NCBI GenBank assembly: GCA_977017575.1
Contig: CDRNVI010000039.1
Location: 558,001 to 622,000, forward strand
Reading direction: 5' to 3'
DNA length: 64,000 nt
Source: Paramoeba atlantica
Taxonomy: Eukaryota > Discosea
Shown here: positions 29,282 to 39,263 of the stretch, one piece after another
How the letters are laid out: each line of letters begins with the position of its first letter
How positions within the stretch are numbered: the first letter of the stretch is position 1
Notes under the pieces: generated by a model
Told to the model about the DNA's origin: nothing
What the model saw: only the letters and a program-made list of their open reading frames with translations
Databases searched by the model: none
Made by a program: the position numbers and the translations under genes

Positions 29282-30889
29282 CTACTCTATGGGACGAATG
29301 TCCTTTTGGTATTCTTCCGCAGAGCGTGTGTCCAAGACTACTTCCCCTGCGCTACCCTTTGTCTTGCCAGACTTTGCCGATGAGGGCTCGTGCTCACGGT
29401 GTGTAGGACACCTCGCACATTTTCTTAAGTGAGGCATTGCCCCGAAGGATACCGTACCCCAGGGATAGTTCCCGGGAGAAAAATACGCGCAGGAGGTATG
29501 ATAAGTCCGATCGCAATTCGGTTGTGTGCACACACACGTCGCACCGAACTCCCTACACAAGTCGCACTTTGTATCGGAGGCCTCAAGCGCAATCTGCGGC
29601 ATCTCACGCCCCATATGCCAATCCCACGTAATATCCACACAACCCCTATGCACAAAAAACGGCTCATGAGTGACCTCATCCTGAAACCATGTCTGAGCAA
29701 CCTCACCCAGTCGCTCCTCTAGCAGATTCTGCCACTCCTCGAGGGAGTATGATTTTGGCGACGCACTCAGCCGCACACACATTTTTTCATACCGCGTAAC
29801 CCACTCCGCCACACTCCTCTCCGACTCCACATCAATCCCACACAACCGACACCGTGTGGAGCGCACCACAGGTCTCCTCAACACCGCCCGCTGCACCACC
29901 CCCCGTTCATGTTCCTCCCGTAGCGTGCGCACGTCGTGGCGCCGTAAAATCGCCTCCCGTTCATCTTGAGTTTCCTCTAGGCATTCCCTTGACCGTTTCT
30001 CCACTCCGGCTGTCGCGGTAGCCCCTACCTCTGTGGAGGAAACCGTAGAGCCCCGTATGCGCTCCTGCTCTCTCCGCATCCCCGTGTCCTCTCTCCACGT
30101 ACCCGGTAACAATGCCACAGGGGTAGTAGTCCGTTGAGGAACCGAAGAGGCAACACGACTTGAGGCAGCAGCGCTGGAAGAACCAGAAGAAGAACCAGAA
30201 GATGAGGAAGGAGCGTAAGATACGGAGGGGATAGTCGTCGTCCTCGTTGTCGTCGTGTTCCGATGATAAGCCGCCCGGTGATAAACACTTAAGGCAGGGC
30301 TCGATCCTATAGAGTGTGGAAGGAGTGGAGTACCACCATTTAGAGGTGGGAGAGCCGAGATCGGGAGAGAGCGGGGGGTGGTGCTCAGGGGGTGGCTCGT
30401 GGGGATGGGAGCGATGTGAGGGTTGCCAGGGTGGGGAGTGGGGTGATGAGGCGTGTTGAGATTGCGTGAGAAGTCGAGTAGGGGGTTTCGGGAGGGGGGG
30501 TGGGAGGTGGGGGCACCATGGGGGGTGAGACGCGTCTCGGTGAGTTTAGGGAGGGTGGTTTCGAGCGGGGAGAGGGTGAGTTTGAGGATCCGGGCGTTGC
30601 GTCGGGCGTTTTCGATTAGTCGTTCGTAGGTGACCTCGTCTACTAGGTTGTTACCGTCTTTCATAATGAATTTCGCGTGGACGTCGTACTTTTTTAAGTA
30701 GGCTATGATTTCATCGCGTAAATGGCACTCGCTGTGATGTGCGCTAAGGCGATAGAGCATCCGGCCTGTTGTGCCTCCGAATGCGGGAAATTTGTGATCG
30801 AAAGCCATTTGCACTTCTATAGGGGCTTCCCCACCCGCGGCGTCTTCATGCCACAAGGCAGAGAGATCCTGACTGGCAAGAGAGAACAT
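29282..30889 (-). CDS. Extended-PHD zinc-finger protein, 535 aa
   Basis: The C-terminal third has an ePHD-type array: CRLCGIDVESE at about 342, then a long spacer with HRGCVDITWDW, and CDLCREFGATCVC... CDRTYHTSCAYFSPG (about 447-485), ending LRKCARCPTHRE. ePHD modules in MLL, BRPF and AF10 proteins read chromatin or bind nucleic acid. The N-terminal 110 residues form a compact domain (MFSLASQDLSALWHEDA...) of unknown type. The centre is low-complexity Pro/Ser/Thr and then Arg/Glu-rich. I infer a nuclear chromatin factor. As in NLE1, the region encoding the N-terminal low-complexity stretch is C-rich on the coding strand. Confidence 0.8.
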   Translation of the reverse strand: MFSLASQDLSALWHEDAAGGEAPIEVQMAFDHKFPAFGGTTGRMLYRLSAHHSECHLRDEIIAYLKKYDVHAKFIMKDGNNLVDEVTYERLIENARRNARILKLTLSPLETTLPKLTETRLTPHGAPTSHPPSRNPLLDFSRNLNTPHHPTPHPGNPHIAPIPTSHPLSTTPRSLPISALPPLNGGTPLLPHSIGSSPALSVYHRAAYHRNTTTTRTTTIPSVSYAPSSSSGSSSGSSSAAASSRVASSVPQRTTTPVALLPGTWREDTGMRREQERIRGSTVSSTEVGATATAGVEKRSRECLEETQDEREAILRRHDVRTLREEHERGVVQRAVLRRPVVRSTRCRLCGIDVESERSVAEWVTRYEKMCVRLSASPKSYSLEEWQNLLEERLGEVAQTWFQDEVTHEPFFVHRGCVDITWDWHMGREMPQIALEASDTKCDLCREFGATCVCTQPNCDRTYHTSCAYFSPGNYPWGTVSFGAMPHLRKCARCPTHREHEPSSAKSGKTKGSAGEVVLDTRSAEEYQKDIRPIE

Positions 30890-31000
30890 AGAAGGTATGG
30901 TATAGAAATCCAGATTCTTCTGATTTTCCAGGACTCATACAATGTAACTGAAAAAGATCAGACGGCCTAAGAAAATGTGTAAATATTTGTAGTATTTATA

Positions 31001-33436
31001 CAACCCCGTTCATCAAAAATGGGACTAACCTTTAGAGAGCTACGCGTCTTGTTTTTTGATAATTTTTTTTCAGGCTTCCTCACATTACTACAGAGAAGAC
31101 CGCAAAAATAGTGTCGAAAGGCGCAAAAGACTAATATTTTAATTATTTGTATTTGTTCCTCTTTTTTGTGCATTTAATGTGACTTTTGGAGTTTTCGTAA
31201 GAATTATTGAGAAAATTTAACCAGTTTTTAACATTACTCCCGATCTTTTTCCTTTAACGACATATGAATTCTAGCGATAGCGAAGAGCTGTCGAGCGGGG
31301 TCACTCTTTCGGATGAAAATGATTCTGATTGGAACCCATCAGATGAAATGGAATCAGATTTCTCTGAATCACAAGAATCGTCTTCTTTTTCGTCGAATGG
31401 TTCGTGTGCTGCTCTAGGATATGATTCGCCGCACGACGACGTACGTATATTGTCTAGTTCATCCAGCTACTCAACTTCCAGTGGCTCGGAATCTTCGTAT
31501 TCTTCTTCTTCGGAATCTTCGCATTCTTCTTCGGAATCTTCGTATTCTTCTGCTAGCGAAAGTAACGTTTCCTCCCCTCTCCCACTTTCCCCTCTCTTAC
31601 TTTCTCCTGCACGCCGTGTTTGCTCTTCGACCCGCTCTCGCATTCCATCTTTTTCACCAGACCGTTTTCAAAGAAGTGGATCGTTGTCTCCAGGATTTGA
31701 TGCCAAGCTGTTGGAAGCGATACGTGATATTAAGGACGTTCACTCCGATATATCCCACCCAGCTGTTGACAACACCTTCTCTGATAGTTTACCCCCTGAA
31801 ATGGAAGAACCAGATTCCAAACAACCAACCAATCAGTTAATTCCAGATCCAAGAGATGATCAATTAAAATCTTTGGAGAAAAAAATCAGTGCCAAGGATG
31901 CAGTTATCAAGAGGCTGCGCAACAAACTTTGCAAGACTAAACGCAAAGTGAAGACTCTTGAAAAGCGTGGAAGTAAGCAGAAGGAAGACTTTTTGGAGAC
32001 CGAAAAGCGGAAAACAGAAATGGAGATCAAAGTGGAAATATTAAAAAGGGACAACGCAAGCGCTCGCACAGAGTGTCAGGACCTGAAAAAACGTTTCAAT
32101 CACTTAATGTGCGAGCGGCAGAAAACACTTAAAATAGTAAGCGAGTTCCGTCGCGCATCACTGCTTGAAAAAAAAGAGCGAAGCGTTGGAAAGAAAAGAG
32201 GTCGTCCGATGAAAAAGAAAAATGAAAGAAAACGCTATCTAACTGTTCTTTTCAAACAGCCTGGCAGTTTAACTGAATCTGGGTTGTTTCTTTTGAAAGG
32301 TTTATATCAAACAGGTTTGTTCTGTCAAGCGGATCTTTGCTATATGTTTATCTTGCCGAAGCAAACGTGCAGTCGCTTGATTAGAAAAATTGACGGTCAA
32401 TCTATAAATGTCACGCTGCGCCTCCAAAAAATTGAGACAGTGCGTCGAACTATTTTTGTAAGGCGATGCTACAAGAAAATGAACGAACTGAAGGCCAGTT
32501 CTTTGAGAAACTCGTCTTTACTGATGAGACATTCGTCTGTGAAGGGGATTCTTCCACGTCTACCTGGCAAAGTCGATATGATCGAGTTGCGCGTAACAGA
32601 GACTTTCACCCCATTAAGGTCATGATATGGGGAGGTATCGACAATCAAGGCAATTTTATATTTCACTGGTGTGACAATTTCGCGTCCTTTTATGCGAACG
32701 AGATAAGCCGCCCTGTGCAGCCTGGGGAAAAGCGTGAAACGCTTCCTGATCAACTAAAACTCGGGAGCCTATATTATCGTCGCGAAATTCTTGATGCAGA
32801 GTGGGTTCGATACTGTGAGGTAAACCCCACCGCGGTTTACATGGATGATGGAGCCTCGCCGCATACGAGTGAGAAGACACAGCTGTGGTGGAAAAGGCAT
32901 GTTGCTTCCGGACATTACGCACAATGTTTGCGGTACATGTCTGGCGTAGAGGACGTAAATCCTTTCCGGTGGCCCGCAGACTCCCCGGATCTAAATCCCA
33001 TTGAAAATTTTTGGGCAAGAATTCGGCATGCAAAGAACCAGACGTTTCCTCGCACGTCTGAGGAGATAAAAAGAGTGTCTCAAAGTTATTTTCTCTCTCT
33101 TGAGGGTAGGGCGACGGCCAAGAAGTTGCATAACACATTTAAAAAACGTTTAGAAATGTGTATTGCTGCCGATGGACATAAAATTCGATATTAAAACACC
33201 TTTATCTTATGATATTTTTAGACCATTGCTAAAAATTATACTCAGAAAAGTTCATTTTTTAAAGGGAATTTTGACTTTTCAGGGTACTTTTTAAGGTAAT
33301 ATTATATATTTGTTTTGTCTACAAGTATTTTTCCGGTGGTACCCTCAACTAGATCTGCACGAATACACCGTTCTTTTGCCCTTTCTCTCATATACATGAA
33401 TGTGGGGATAGTCCCAAAACCACTGGAACGGGGTTG
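31001..33436 (+). mobile_element. Tc1/mariner-type DNA transposon, 2.4 kb
   Basis: Ends are inverted repeats beginning CAACCCCGTTC with a second matched word GGGACTA a little inward, flanked by TA on both sides (30999-31000, 33437-33438). The flanks also share GTATTT just outside, so a longer target duplication cannot be excluded. It encodes one plus-strand transposase in two overlapping frames. It lies between the ePHD and Sac-phosphatase genes, opposite to the polycistron. Trypanosomatid genomes are poor in DNA transposons, so this is noteworthy for a kinetoplastid. Confidence 0.9.
31264..33194 (+). pseudogene. Transposase of the 31-kb element (single frameshift)
   Basis: The first frame (31264-32440 or so) has an acidic Ser-rich leader, an Arg/Ser stretch, a long lysine-rich coiled coil (KKISAKDAVIKRLRNKLCKT…) and a GKKRGRPMKKK AT-hook-like patch, then helical DNA-binding text. 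The catalytic half continues in another frame from about 32450: VFTDETF (first Asp), KVMIWGGIDNQGNFIFHW, YMDDGASPH (second Asp) and WPADSPDLNPIENFW (Glu). Fifty-one residues separate the second Asp from the Glu, against 34 in Tc1. One frameshift near 32440-32465 splits it; otherwise the reading is clean, so decay is recent or the shift is a sequence error. Confidence 0.85.
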
Positions 33437-33501
33437 TAGTATTTTTAAAACACTAAAATATTTATAAAAATACAAAAAAATAATCTTTAATTTTCTATAT
33501 A

Positions 33502-34572
33502 CAGGGGCGGTTTTTGATCTTGTCCCCTCCTAGGAAATTTAATTTTTTTTTATCAATTTTTTTCACGTTTTTGCAGCATTGAAGACATCTTGTTCCCCTA
33601 GCGAAGCCCTAGCTTTGCCGCCTGTTTTTCATAGAGACACCATGGTGCCCTGTGGAAGTTGACAAAACTCAGAAATTTTGGATTTTTTATCATATTCTGA
33701 AAAAGTGACTTTAACTAAAACAAATGTTTATCTTAGAAGAAAACCACAACAAATAAATATCCAGAATGTCCCCCATTGTTTTGCAATACTTTTCGAAGCC
33801 TAATGGGAACCGACTCAATGGAGTTTAACACTTTTTTGTTTCTGAAGGGGTCATTTTAGGAAGGAAAAAGATTCTTTAATGGCTTGTGCACGGATGGCGT
33901 GACCGTGAAGCTTAATTTGTTTGTTTATAAATTTATCCACTCTATTGCATAGCTATTGATGTTTGTACAGAAATATTGCTTGAGCATAAAGAAATTAGAA
34001 GACTATTTAAGCCTACACACATTCGAAAAACCCACATACCGTATATCCCCCCCAGTAAGGTACCCCCCAGTAAGAGAGGTTTGGCCCCTTTTAGGCTGAC
34101 CCTCAGTAAGAGAGATTTGGCTTGGGAGCCCAACAGGAGGCGTATAGGGGGTAAGGGGTGGGTGTTTGCATGTTGGGGGCCTCGGGGGTAACCCAAAGAA
34201 GCGTTTTAACACGTTTTCAGCAGAACAAAATGGAAAAAATAGTCAAAAAAGTTGGGAGAAAAGGGGAAACTGGCCAAAAAAGCATACCCCGCACAGTAAG
34301 AGAGATTTGGCCATTTCGACTCAAAACCCATTCTCTTACTGGGGGGGTATACGGTAATCATGAAAGAAATCGGAAAAAATGGTTGTGTGCACAAAAAAAG
34401 GCCTAAAAATCTGCATGTTTTGGACCCAGGGGGCACCAGGGGGTTTCTATGAAAAAAAGCGGCACAGCGCTTCGTTAGGGGAACGAGATCTCTTCAATGC
34501 TGCAAAAATGAGCAAAAACGGGCAGAAAAATTAAACTTTCGCAGGAGGAAGCAAGATCAACAACCGCCCCTG
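33502..34572. mobile_element. Tc1-derived element with about 145-base inverted repeats
   Basis: Both ends begin CAGGGGCGGTT and match, with roughly 80% identity, over about 145 bases in inverted orientation. TA flanks both ends (33500-33501, 34573-34574). Inside, the minus strand at about 33735-33830 reads SIESVPIRLRKVLQNNGGH, like the C-terminal end of Tc1 transposases (…SMPxRLxAVIxxxGGHTKY), so this is a deletion derivative of an autonomous Tc1 element. A 316-base MITE is nested in it. A decayed copy of its end lies near 4350-4425. Confidence 0.85.
34039..34354. mobile_element. 316-base MITE nested in the Tc1-derived element
   Basis: Inverted ends start CCGTATAYCCCCCCAGTAAG and are flanked by TA (34037-34038, 34355-34356). 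CAGTAAGAGAGRTTTGGC recurs internally three times as subterminal repeats. It has no coding capacity. A related end is found at 62240-62305. Confidence 0.85.
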
Positions 34573-34828
34573 TATTTTAATACTCTAAAGAATAGGACAG
34601 GACTGAAGAATTACATTTTGCTATTCTGAAGAATAGCACAGGTCAGGTACGACGTTGACCTGTTCTTTGTTTTCATGAAAGTGCAGATGAGACCTCGCGG
34701 GCATCCTACATCTGTGTATTTGATTATAAATGCTTTTACTTTGCGTCGTCTTTTTTATTCTACTTCATGCATGGTCTGTTTTAGTATCACAGTTGTTCAT
34801 AGAATCTATGACATACAGTATGTATTTT

Positions 34829-36499
34829 TCATTCATTTTTGCCAAGCCGGTAGCTTCCGCTTGTAGTACTTTCCGCTCGAAGTGTAGGAAGGTTCAGCCA
34901 AGAGCAATTAAAGTAGAAAGAAAGTTGCCTAAATATTGTCAAGACTATCGGGACTGTAGGAACCCAAAAGCAAAACTCGGGTTTACGTATGACGAAGTAA
35001 CATGTAGAAATAATGATGTACCTCCAAAACAATACGTGAACGTTAGTGGAATGGTGGGTAAACGTTGCTACATGACGGGTGGAACTAAGAACCAGCCGAT
35101 CTTGTTGCGAGCCTTGGCAGAAAATGCTTAACACATACCTTTTCACCGCCTTTAATCCATCTCTGAGGGAAGTGATACGTGAGGGCAACCTATAAAAGAG
35201 AATGTCGGTATACAAAGCCGAGGTACCAACGTATTGAACAGCTAAGGCATCGCCGTTTTCTTTGCAGAGCCGGGCATGTGCGGCACAAAGAAAATCAGGG
35301 CTGTCCGAAATTAGACTTTCCATTTCAGATAGTTTGCTCCAGAGTATAGATGCCTGAACGATATTCGTTCGATCCGTGCAGTCCACGCAATTTACCCTAA
35401 GATAAAGTTCTTGTTTCTTTTCCAAATTCTCACCTACGTAACAAGTAAGTGATGCATCCAATAACTGTGAAGATACTATACTTGAACATTCACGGATTCG
35501 CTCCAATGATAACATCACATCGTTTTCCATTATGTCGTACGTTAGCAAACGTATTCCGATAGATTCGGAATATCTTGAAAACAAGTTTTGTTGCTCTGCA
35601 AGCTCTGCTTTCCTTAACACAGACAAACATGCCACCCCGCCTTTGTAGTATGTGTTCAGCATTTTGAAATGTTGAGAGGTAGGTTCGGATGACGTAGATT
35701 GTACACGCGTAAGCGGTTTGTAGCGTCCCGTTATGGGCTGACTCCATTCAACAGGCAGGGATCCTCTAAGAACTACGTATGAAGTCACACATGTGCCCTC
35801 CTGCACCATTAACTCGGACTCCACTAAATTCGCCGCGTATCCCTCGGCATTTATACCTCTGCTGTGATATCGCATACCGGTATTGCGGTGACTTCGACGA
35901 CTCACTAAACACACTTGTGAAGTTTTTGTCCAGAATTGCCCTACGTAACCGTATATGATAGGAACTACCCAGTTGTTCGAAGGAAACTGCCCGACCAATT
36001 CTTCGTTCCACATGTATCCAAGAGAGACATTTATAGTACTGTGATTTGTTTTTCTCGCGCAATTTTCGGAGAAATCTTCCCTAAAAGAACCGTAAAAGTG
36101 TTTTGCATTTGCATTTAGAAATCCCAGAAGATCGTTTTGAAAATCGTTCGACGAACTCACATATTTATCCTTGTCCTTTCCTATAACTTCATCAGAAGGC
36201 GGAAGGAGTATAAAACCGAATTTTCGACATTGAAAAACAGAATGAAACCCACACGGTGCAGCATCTTCTATAATTACTAGTATCGTTTGAGAAAGAAGTT
36301 TCACAATTCCATAGATGCCCAAGCACGTCTGCTTCCTGGCGACCTTAAGAAAAGGCTCTTTATCCCGATGTACAAACGTTTGAGAAATTCTGCACCATGC
36401 TATATCCGAAAAAAATGGAGAACTAAGTGAGATACTCGGTTGCGGTTCAGCGCTGTAATCGATGGCAATATTGGAGGCATAGAGTCGGCTTTGAGGCAT
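34829..36499 (-). CDS. Sac-domain phosphoinositide phosphatase (Sac1-like)
   Basis: The catalytic motif RVNCVDCTDRTN (about residue 370) is the CX5RT(N) signature of Sac phosphatases, which dephosphorylate PI4P and related lipids on ER/Golgi membranes. Upstream, GIYGIVKLLSQTILVIIEDA, SRRSHRNTGMRYHSRGIN and ANLVESE are typical Sac1 N-lobe and linker motifs. The C-terminus has hydrophobic stretches (VHVLFWRYIIISTCYFVI and FWVPTVPIVLTIFRQLSFYF) that fit the membrane hairpin of Sac1. Length is 556, against about 590-620 in other Sac1 proteins. The ATG start is unambiguous. Confidence 0.92.
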   Translation of the reverse strand: MPQSRLYASNIAIDYSAEPQPSISLSSPFFSDIAWCRISQTFVHRDKEPFLKVARKQTCLGIYGIVKLLSQTILVIIEDAAPCGFHSVFQCRKFGFILLPPSDEVIGKDKDKYVSSSNDFQNDLLGFLNANAKHFYGSFREDFSENCARKTNHSTINVSLGYMWNEELVGQFPSNNWVVPIIYGYVGQFWTKTSQVCLVSRRSHRNTGMRYHSRGINAEGYAANLVESELMVQEGTCVTSYVVLRGSLPVEWSQPITGRYKPLTRVQSTSSEPTSQHFKMLNTYYKGGVACLSVLRKAELAEQQNLFSRYSESIGIRLLTYDIMENDVMLSLERIRECSSIVSSQLLDASLTCYVGENLEKKQELYLRVNCVDCTDRTNIVQASILWSKLSEMESLISDSPDFLCAAHARLCKENGDALAVQYVGTSALYTDILFYRLPSRITSLRDGLKAVKRYVLSIFCQGSQQDRLVLSSTRHVATFTHHSTNVHVLFWRYIIISTCYFVIRKPEFCFWVPTVPIVLTIFRQLSFYFNCSWLNLPTLRAESTTSGSYRLGKNE

Positions 36500-36898
36500 G
36501 ATGTGTAATTTATGGTGAAGTAACTATTAAATGTATCGATAAGGTTCAAGTTCTCAGGTTTTCAAAGGAGGTACACATTTTGTGTAAGCTAATATACATG
36601 TTCTTATGGCTAAGATACATGTACTTGTACTAAACTGTTCTCTAACATTTGTTTTGCAGCGCTGTTTTGGATAAATATCGATTGTGCGCTCAAAAAAATC
36701 ACCCTAAGTTATGTTGTGTTTCAGTGACTGAAATCGTCGCGTGCGTTGAATAACTAATTTATCACCGAGGCGTAAATCACCTAAAGTAATAGTCATTTAC
36801 GATGAAGAATTTCGTGAGCCAGAATGATCTCGAGATAAAATACAATAGTATGTAATTTACAATACATCGCATGCAAACGATATACAGCATTTATGGTA
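36500..36898. other. Gene-free spacer
   Basis: AT-rich, with no repeat, RNA gene or coding signal recognised between LSm5 and the Sac-phosphatase gene. Confidence 0.4.
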
Positions 36899-37159
36899 TT
36901 AACTTGACGCGCCTCCTGGAATAAATAGAGCAACGTGATGGCTATTTAGAATCAACTCCGGTACAGGGCCAGTTTTCAAGACTTTTCGTTTGCCGTCTGC
37001 TGAAGGTTTAGATGTCTCTACTATCACTGCGTCATGTAACACAATGTTCAAATTTGCGTCATGGGAGAAAAGTGTCCCCGTGAATTCACGTTGGTCTTGC
37101 ATTAAAACCCAGAGGGAGCTTCCAACGCAATGACTTAAAAACGCCAAGGGACTTGCCAT
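36899..37159 (-). CDS. LSM5: U6 snRNP/mRNA-decay protein LSm5
   Basis: An 86-residue Sm-fold protein with Sm1 (PLAFLSHCVGSSLWVLMQDQREFTGTLFSHDANLNIVLHDAV in pattern) and Sm2 (ELILNSHHVALFIPGG). The Sm2 form with a terminal PGG is specific to LSm5, and the opening PL-x-L-x-x-CVGS-x-x-W likewise. LSm5 is part of LSm2-8 on U6 snRNA in the nucleus and, outside kinetoplastids, of LSm1-7 in decay. The ATG gives MASPLAFLSH; length is typical. Confidence 0.9.
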   Translation of the reverse strand: MASPLAFLSHCVGSSLWVLMQDQREFTGTLFSHDANLNIVLHDAVIVETSKPSADGKRKVLKTGPVPELILNSHHVALFIPGGASS

Positions 37160-37394
37160 TAAAATTTTATAAATAAACGTTTAAGCATAAATTTTTTAAC
37201 TTCTAAATAGTTCATTTGTAAATAGTTCATTTACAGCTCAAAAACAAGAGATTATGTTGTGCGATTAAAATTTCAATAAATTGTATTGACTTGGGACCGA
37301 GCACCCAATTTCTCCTGTTCCGAAATATATAGACAAACAGTAATCAGTTTATTGTTCGAATAGAAGTAGGTTCCGTAAGAAGTTCTCTACATCG

Positions 37395-38378
37395 TCACAC
37401 AGAAACCGATTTTAAACAACGATAGTATGAATTTTTGTCTCGACCGGAGTTCAACGTGGCAATATCAAGAGATAGCGGTAAGAAACTTCCTAGCGTGGCA
37501 TCTCTATGTTCGTCCAAAATTTTCGTAGCATCAAAGGATGCGCACTCTGACACGCACGATTGGCCTACCGATAGCGTACGTAAATATTTCGAGTTTATAA
37601 TTGTAACGTGAGGAACGTATCCCCCTTCATTCTCTTCATTGGTCTCCATTTCACCAGAATTAAAAAGTTCTCGACAATATGTAACGAAATCACCGAGTTT
37701 GGTGCGAAGTTCCATGGAAGCAATTTCCACGTAAACAACGCAAGCTTTCGTGACGGCCTCCCCGAAGTAATTGAGACCAGCAAGTGGAATGGTCTCACTG
37801 TCAAACTCTCGTCTGAATCGTTCAACGCATTTGTCAAGAACGTATTTTGCACGCATCTCCTGTGACTTAGACAGTTTTAACATTAAAAGAGTTAAGTGGG
37901 TCCTAACTGGGGAATGAAATGCTTTTTCTAGGGTTTTATCTGCGAGCGTTTTACTAATATCACTAGACAGCTTCTCGATGCGTCCCCTTAGCTCCTTTTG
38001 CAAGCCTATAGGAATGGCAAGAAAGTGCGTATATTTAACAAGGTCTTTTGAACACTTTCGTTCGCCCAGATTTGTTTTCATTTCAGTTTGTAGAATCGTG
38101 GCTGCACCGTTTTGACCACAAAGAGCTTTATCAGGGACATCATAAATCGCATTTATCCCAGCTTCCTGCTTGCGCACTCGAAACACACGACCGCGCAGAG
38201 ACATAAGCCTGATATCGGGTTCGTTTAAAGCGTATTCGCAGCGCTTCATATCAGAAGCGTGCTTTCCAAGCTCCGGAGAAAGAGCTAAGCAATCGTAGCA
38301 TGCGTAGCGCTCTCTAGAAATAATGCTACTACAATTATTGCATCTCCACGATCCTGCTTGCTTCACTGATCGATGCAT
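37395..38378 (-). CDS. Zinc-finger plus AKAP7/ASCC1-type 2H phosphoesterase
   Basis: The first 30 residues hold a RanBP2-like finger (WRCNNC, ten residues, CYDC). After a linker, about residues 115-315 form an AKAP7/ASCC1-type 2H domain with THFLAIPI, RTHLTLLMLKL (HLT) and YVPHVTIINSKYL (HVT), the two HxT motifs of the fold. Between the motifs lies the expected long region with LAGLNYFGEA and VVYVEIAS. The family includes 2'-5' oligoadenylate phosphodiesterases and ASCC1, involved in RNA or alkylation-damage metabolism. The fused finger suggests ssRNA or ubiquitin binding. ATG start, 327 aa. The substrate is unknown. Confidence 0.8.
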   Translation of the reverse strand: MHRSVKQAGSWRCNNCSSIISRERYACYDCLALSPELGKHASDMKRCEYALNEPDIRLMSLRGRVFRVRKQEAGINAIYDVPDKALCGQNGAATILQTEMKTNLGERKCSKDLVKYTHFLAIPIGLQKELRGRIEKLSSDISKTLADKTLEKAFHSPVRTHLTLLMLKLSKSQEMRAKYVLDKCVERFRREFDSETIPLAGLNYFGEAVTKACVVYVEIASMELRTKLGDFVTYCRELFNSGEMETNEENEGGYVPHVTIINSKYLRTLSVGQSCVSECASFDATKILDEHRDATLGSFLPLSLDIATLNSGRDKNSYYRCLKSVSV

Positions 38379-38616
38379 AAAATCGGTACTGGGAGCTTAA
38401 CCCCTCGAGAGCGTTTTAATAGAATTTTAGTATAAAATGGTGGATAAAGCCAATATTCTGTAATAGTGTTATAAAATACAGAACTCATGCTAGTAAATCA
38501 ACATAAAAACAGCGAGAAATGGTGAAAGTGACGTGTACCCCCTGTTTAAACCTCAAAGAAATCTTTTGTACACAGACAGTATTTGAGGGAGAACAATCAA
38601 TGTATTTGTCATTGCT

Positions 38617-38701
38617 TCAATGCTGCACCTGCGCGTGGGTCCGTACGTTTAGTACAGGGCCGCCTTGAAACGAGTCAAAACTGTTGTGCGACAAATCTAT
38701 G
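38617..38701 (-). pseudogene. Severed 3' end of the transposon-interrupted LRR gene
   Basis: Read on the minus strand from the left junction of the transposon, keeping one TA, the frame of the LRR gene at 40.8-41.5 kb continues as YIDLSHNSFDSFQGG and on to TGA at 38617-38619. The first residues are a perfect LRR consensus at exactly the point where the upstream repeat (LPDQFE) is cut. It therefore represents the original C-terminal 28 or so residues of that host gene. Confidence 0.8.
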
Positions 38702-39263
38702 TACTGTGACCCCCCCCTTTAATATGGACACTTTTTCGGCTTTTGTCCATAATAAAGGGGGGGGGGCGATGAAAGGGGTGTGAAAAAAAATTCGGCGCCG
38801 CTTCGCGGCACCTTTTTTGCTTATAATACGACAAAAAATCAAATTTGTAAAATCCATGTCCAGGAGAGAGGGCGAGGAGAGCAGAGGAAGAGGGCGGGGG
38901 AGGAGGGCGTCAATGAGGGGTGAAGGGGCACTTCTTCATAAGGGTGAAGGGTACATGGAGGATATACATTATTGATGTACACTATAATTAGGAATAAAAA
39001 ATTAACAACAAGCAAAAAATCATGCATGCTCACATTCAGCTCTATATTCCGTGTAGCTATAAAGGTTCCATTCAGTTAAATTGTAGATGTTCTAACGTAA
39101 AAATCGAGCCCAAACTTCCTACTCATACAAAGTTTCACACAAATGAACTAAAGGTGGAAAGAAAGAACTTACGTTCACGACGGGAAAAAACAAGACCAAC
39201 GTTAAGAGCTCACGTAAAAAAACCCACGTAAACTTATCACAACAAAATAAAATAACAGCCCTT

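Noticed and set aside
31264-33194. Programmed frameshift in the 31-kb transposase
   Set aside because: No clear slippery heptamer and pseudoknot were identified near 32440-32465, and a simple lesion or sequence error is more economical. Not excluded.
34675-35131. Plus-strand frames overlapping the Sac-phosphatase 3' end
   Set aside because: Shadows of the minus-strand gene; the composition shows no family and the hydrophobic run mirrors the gene's own tail.
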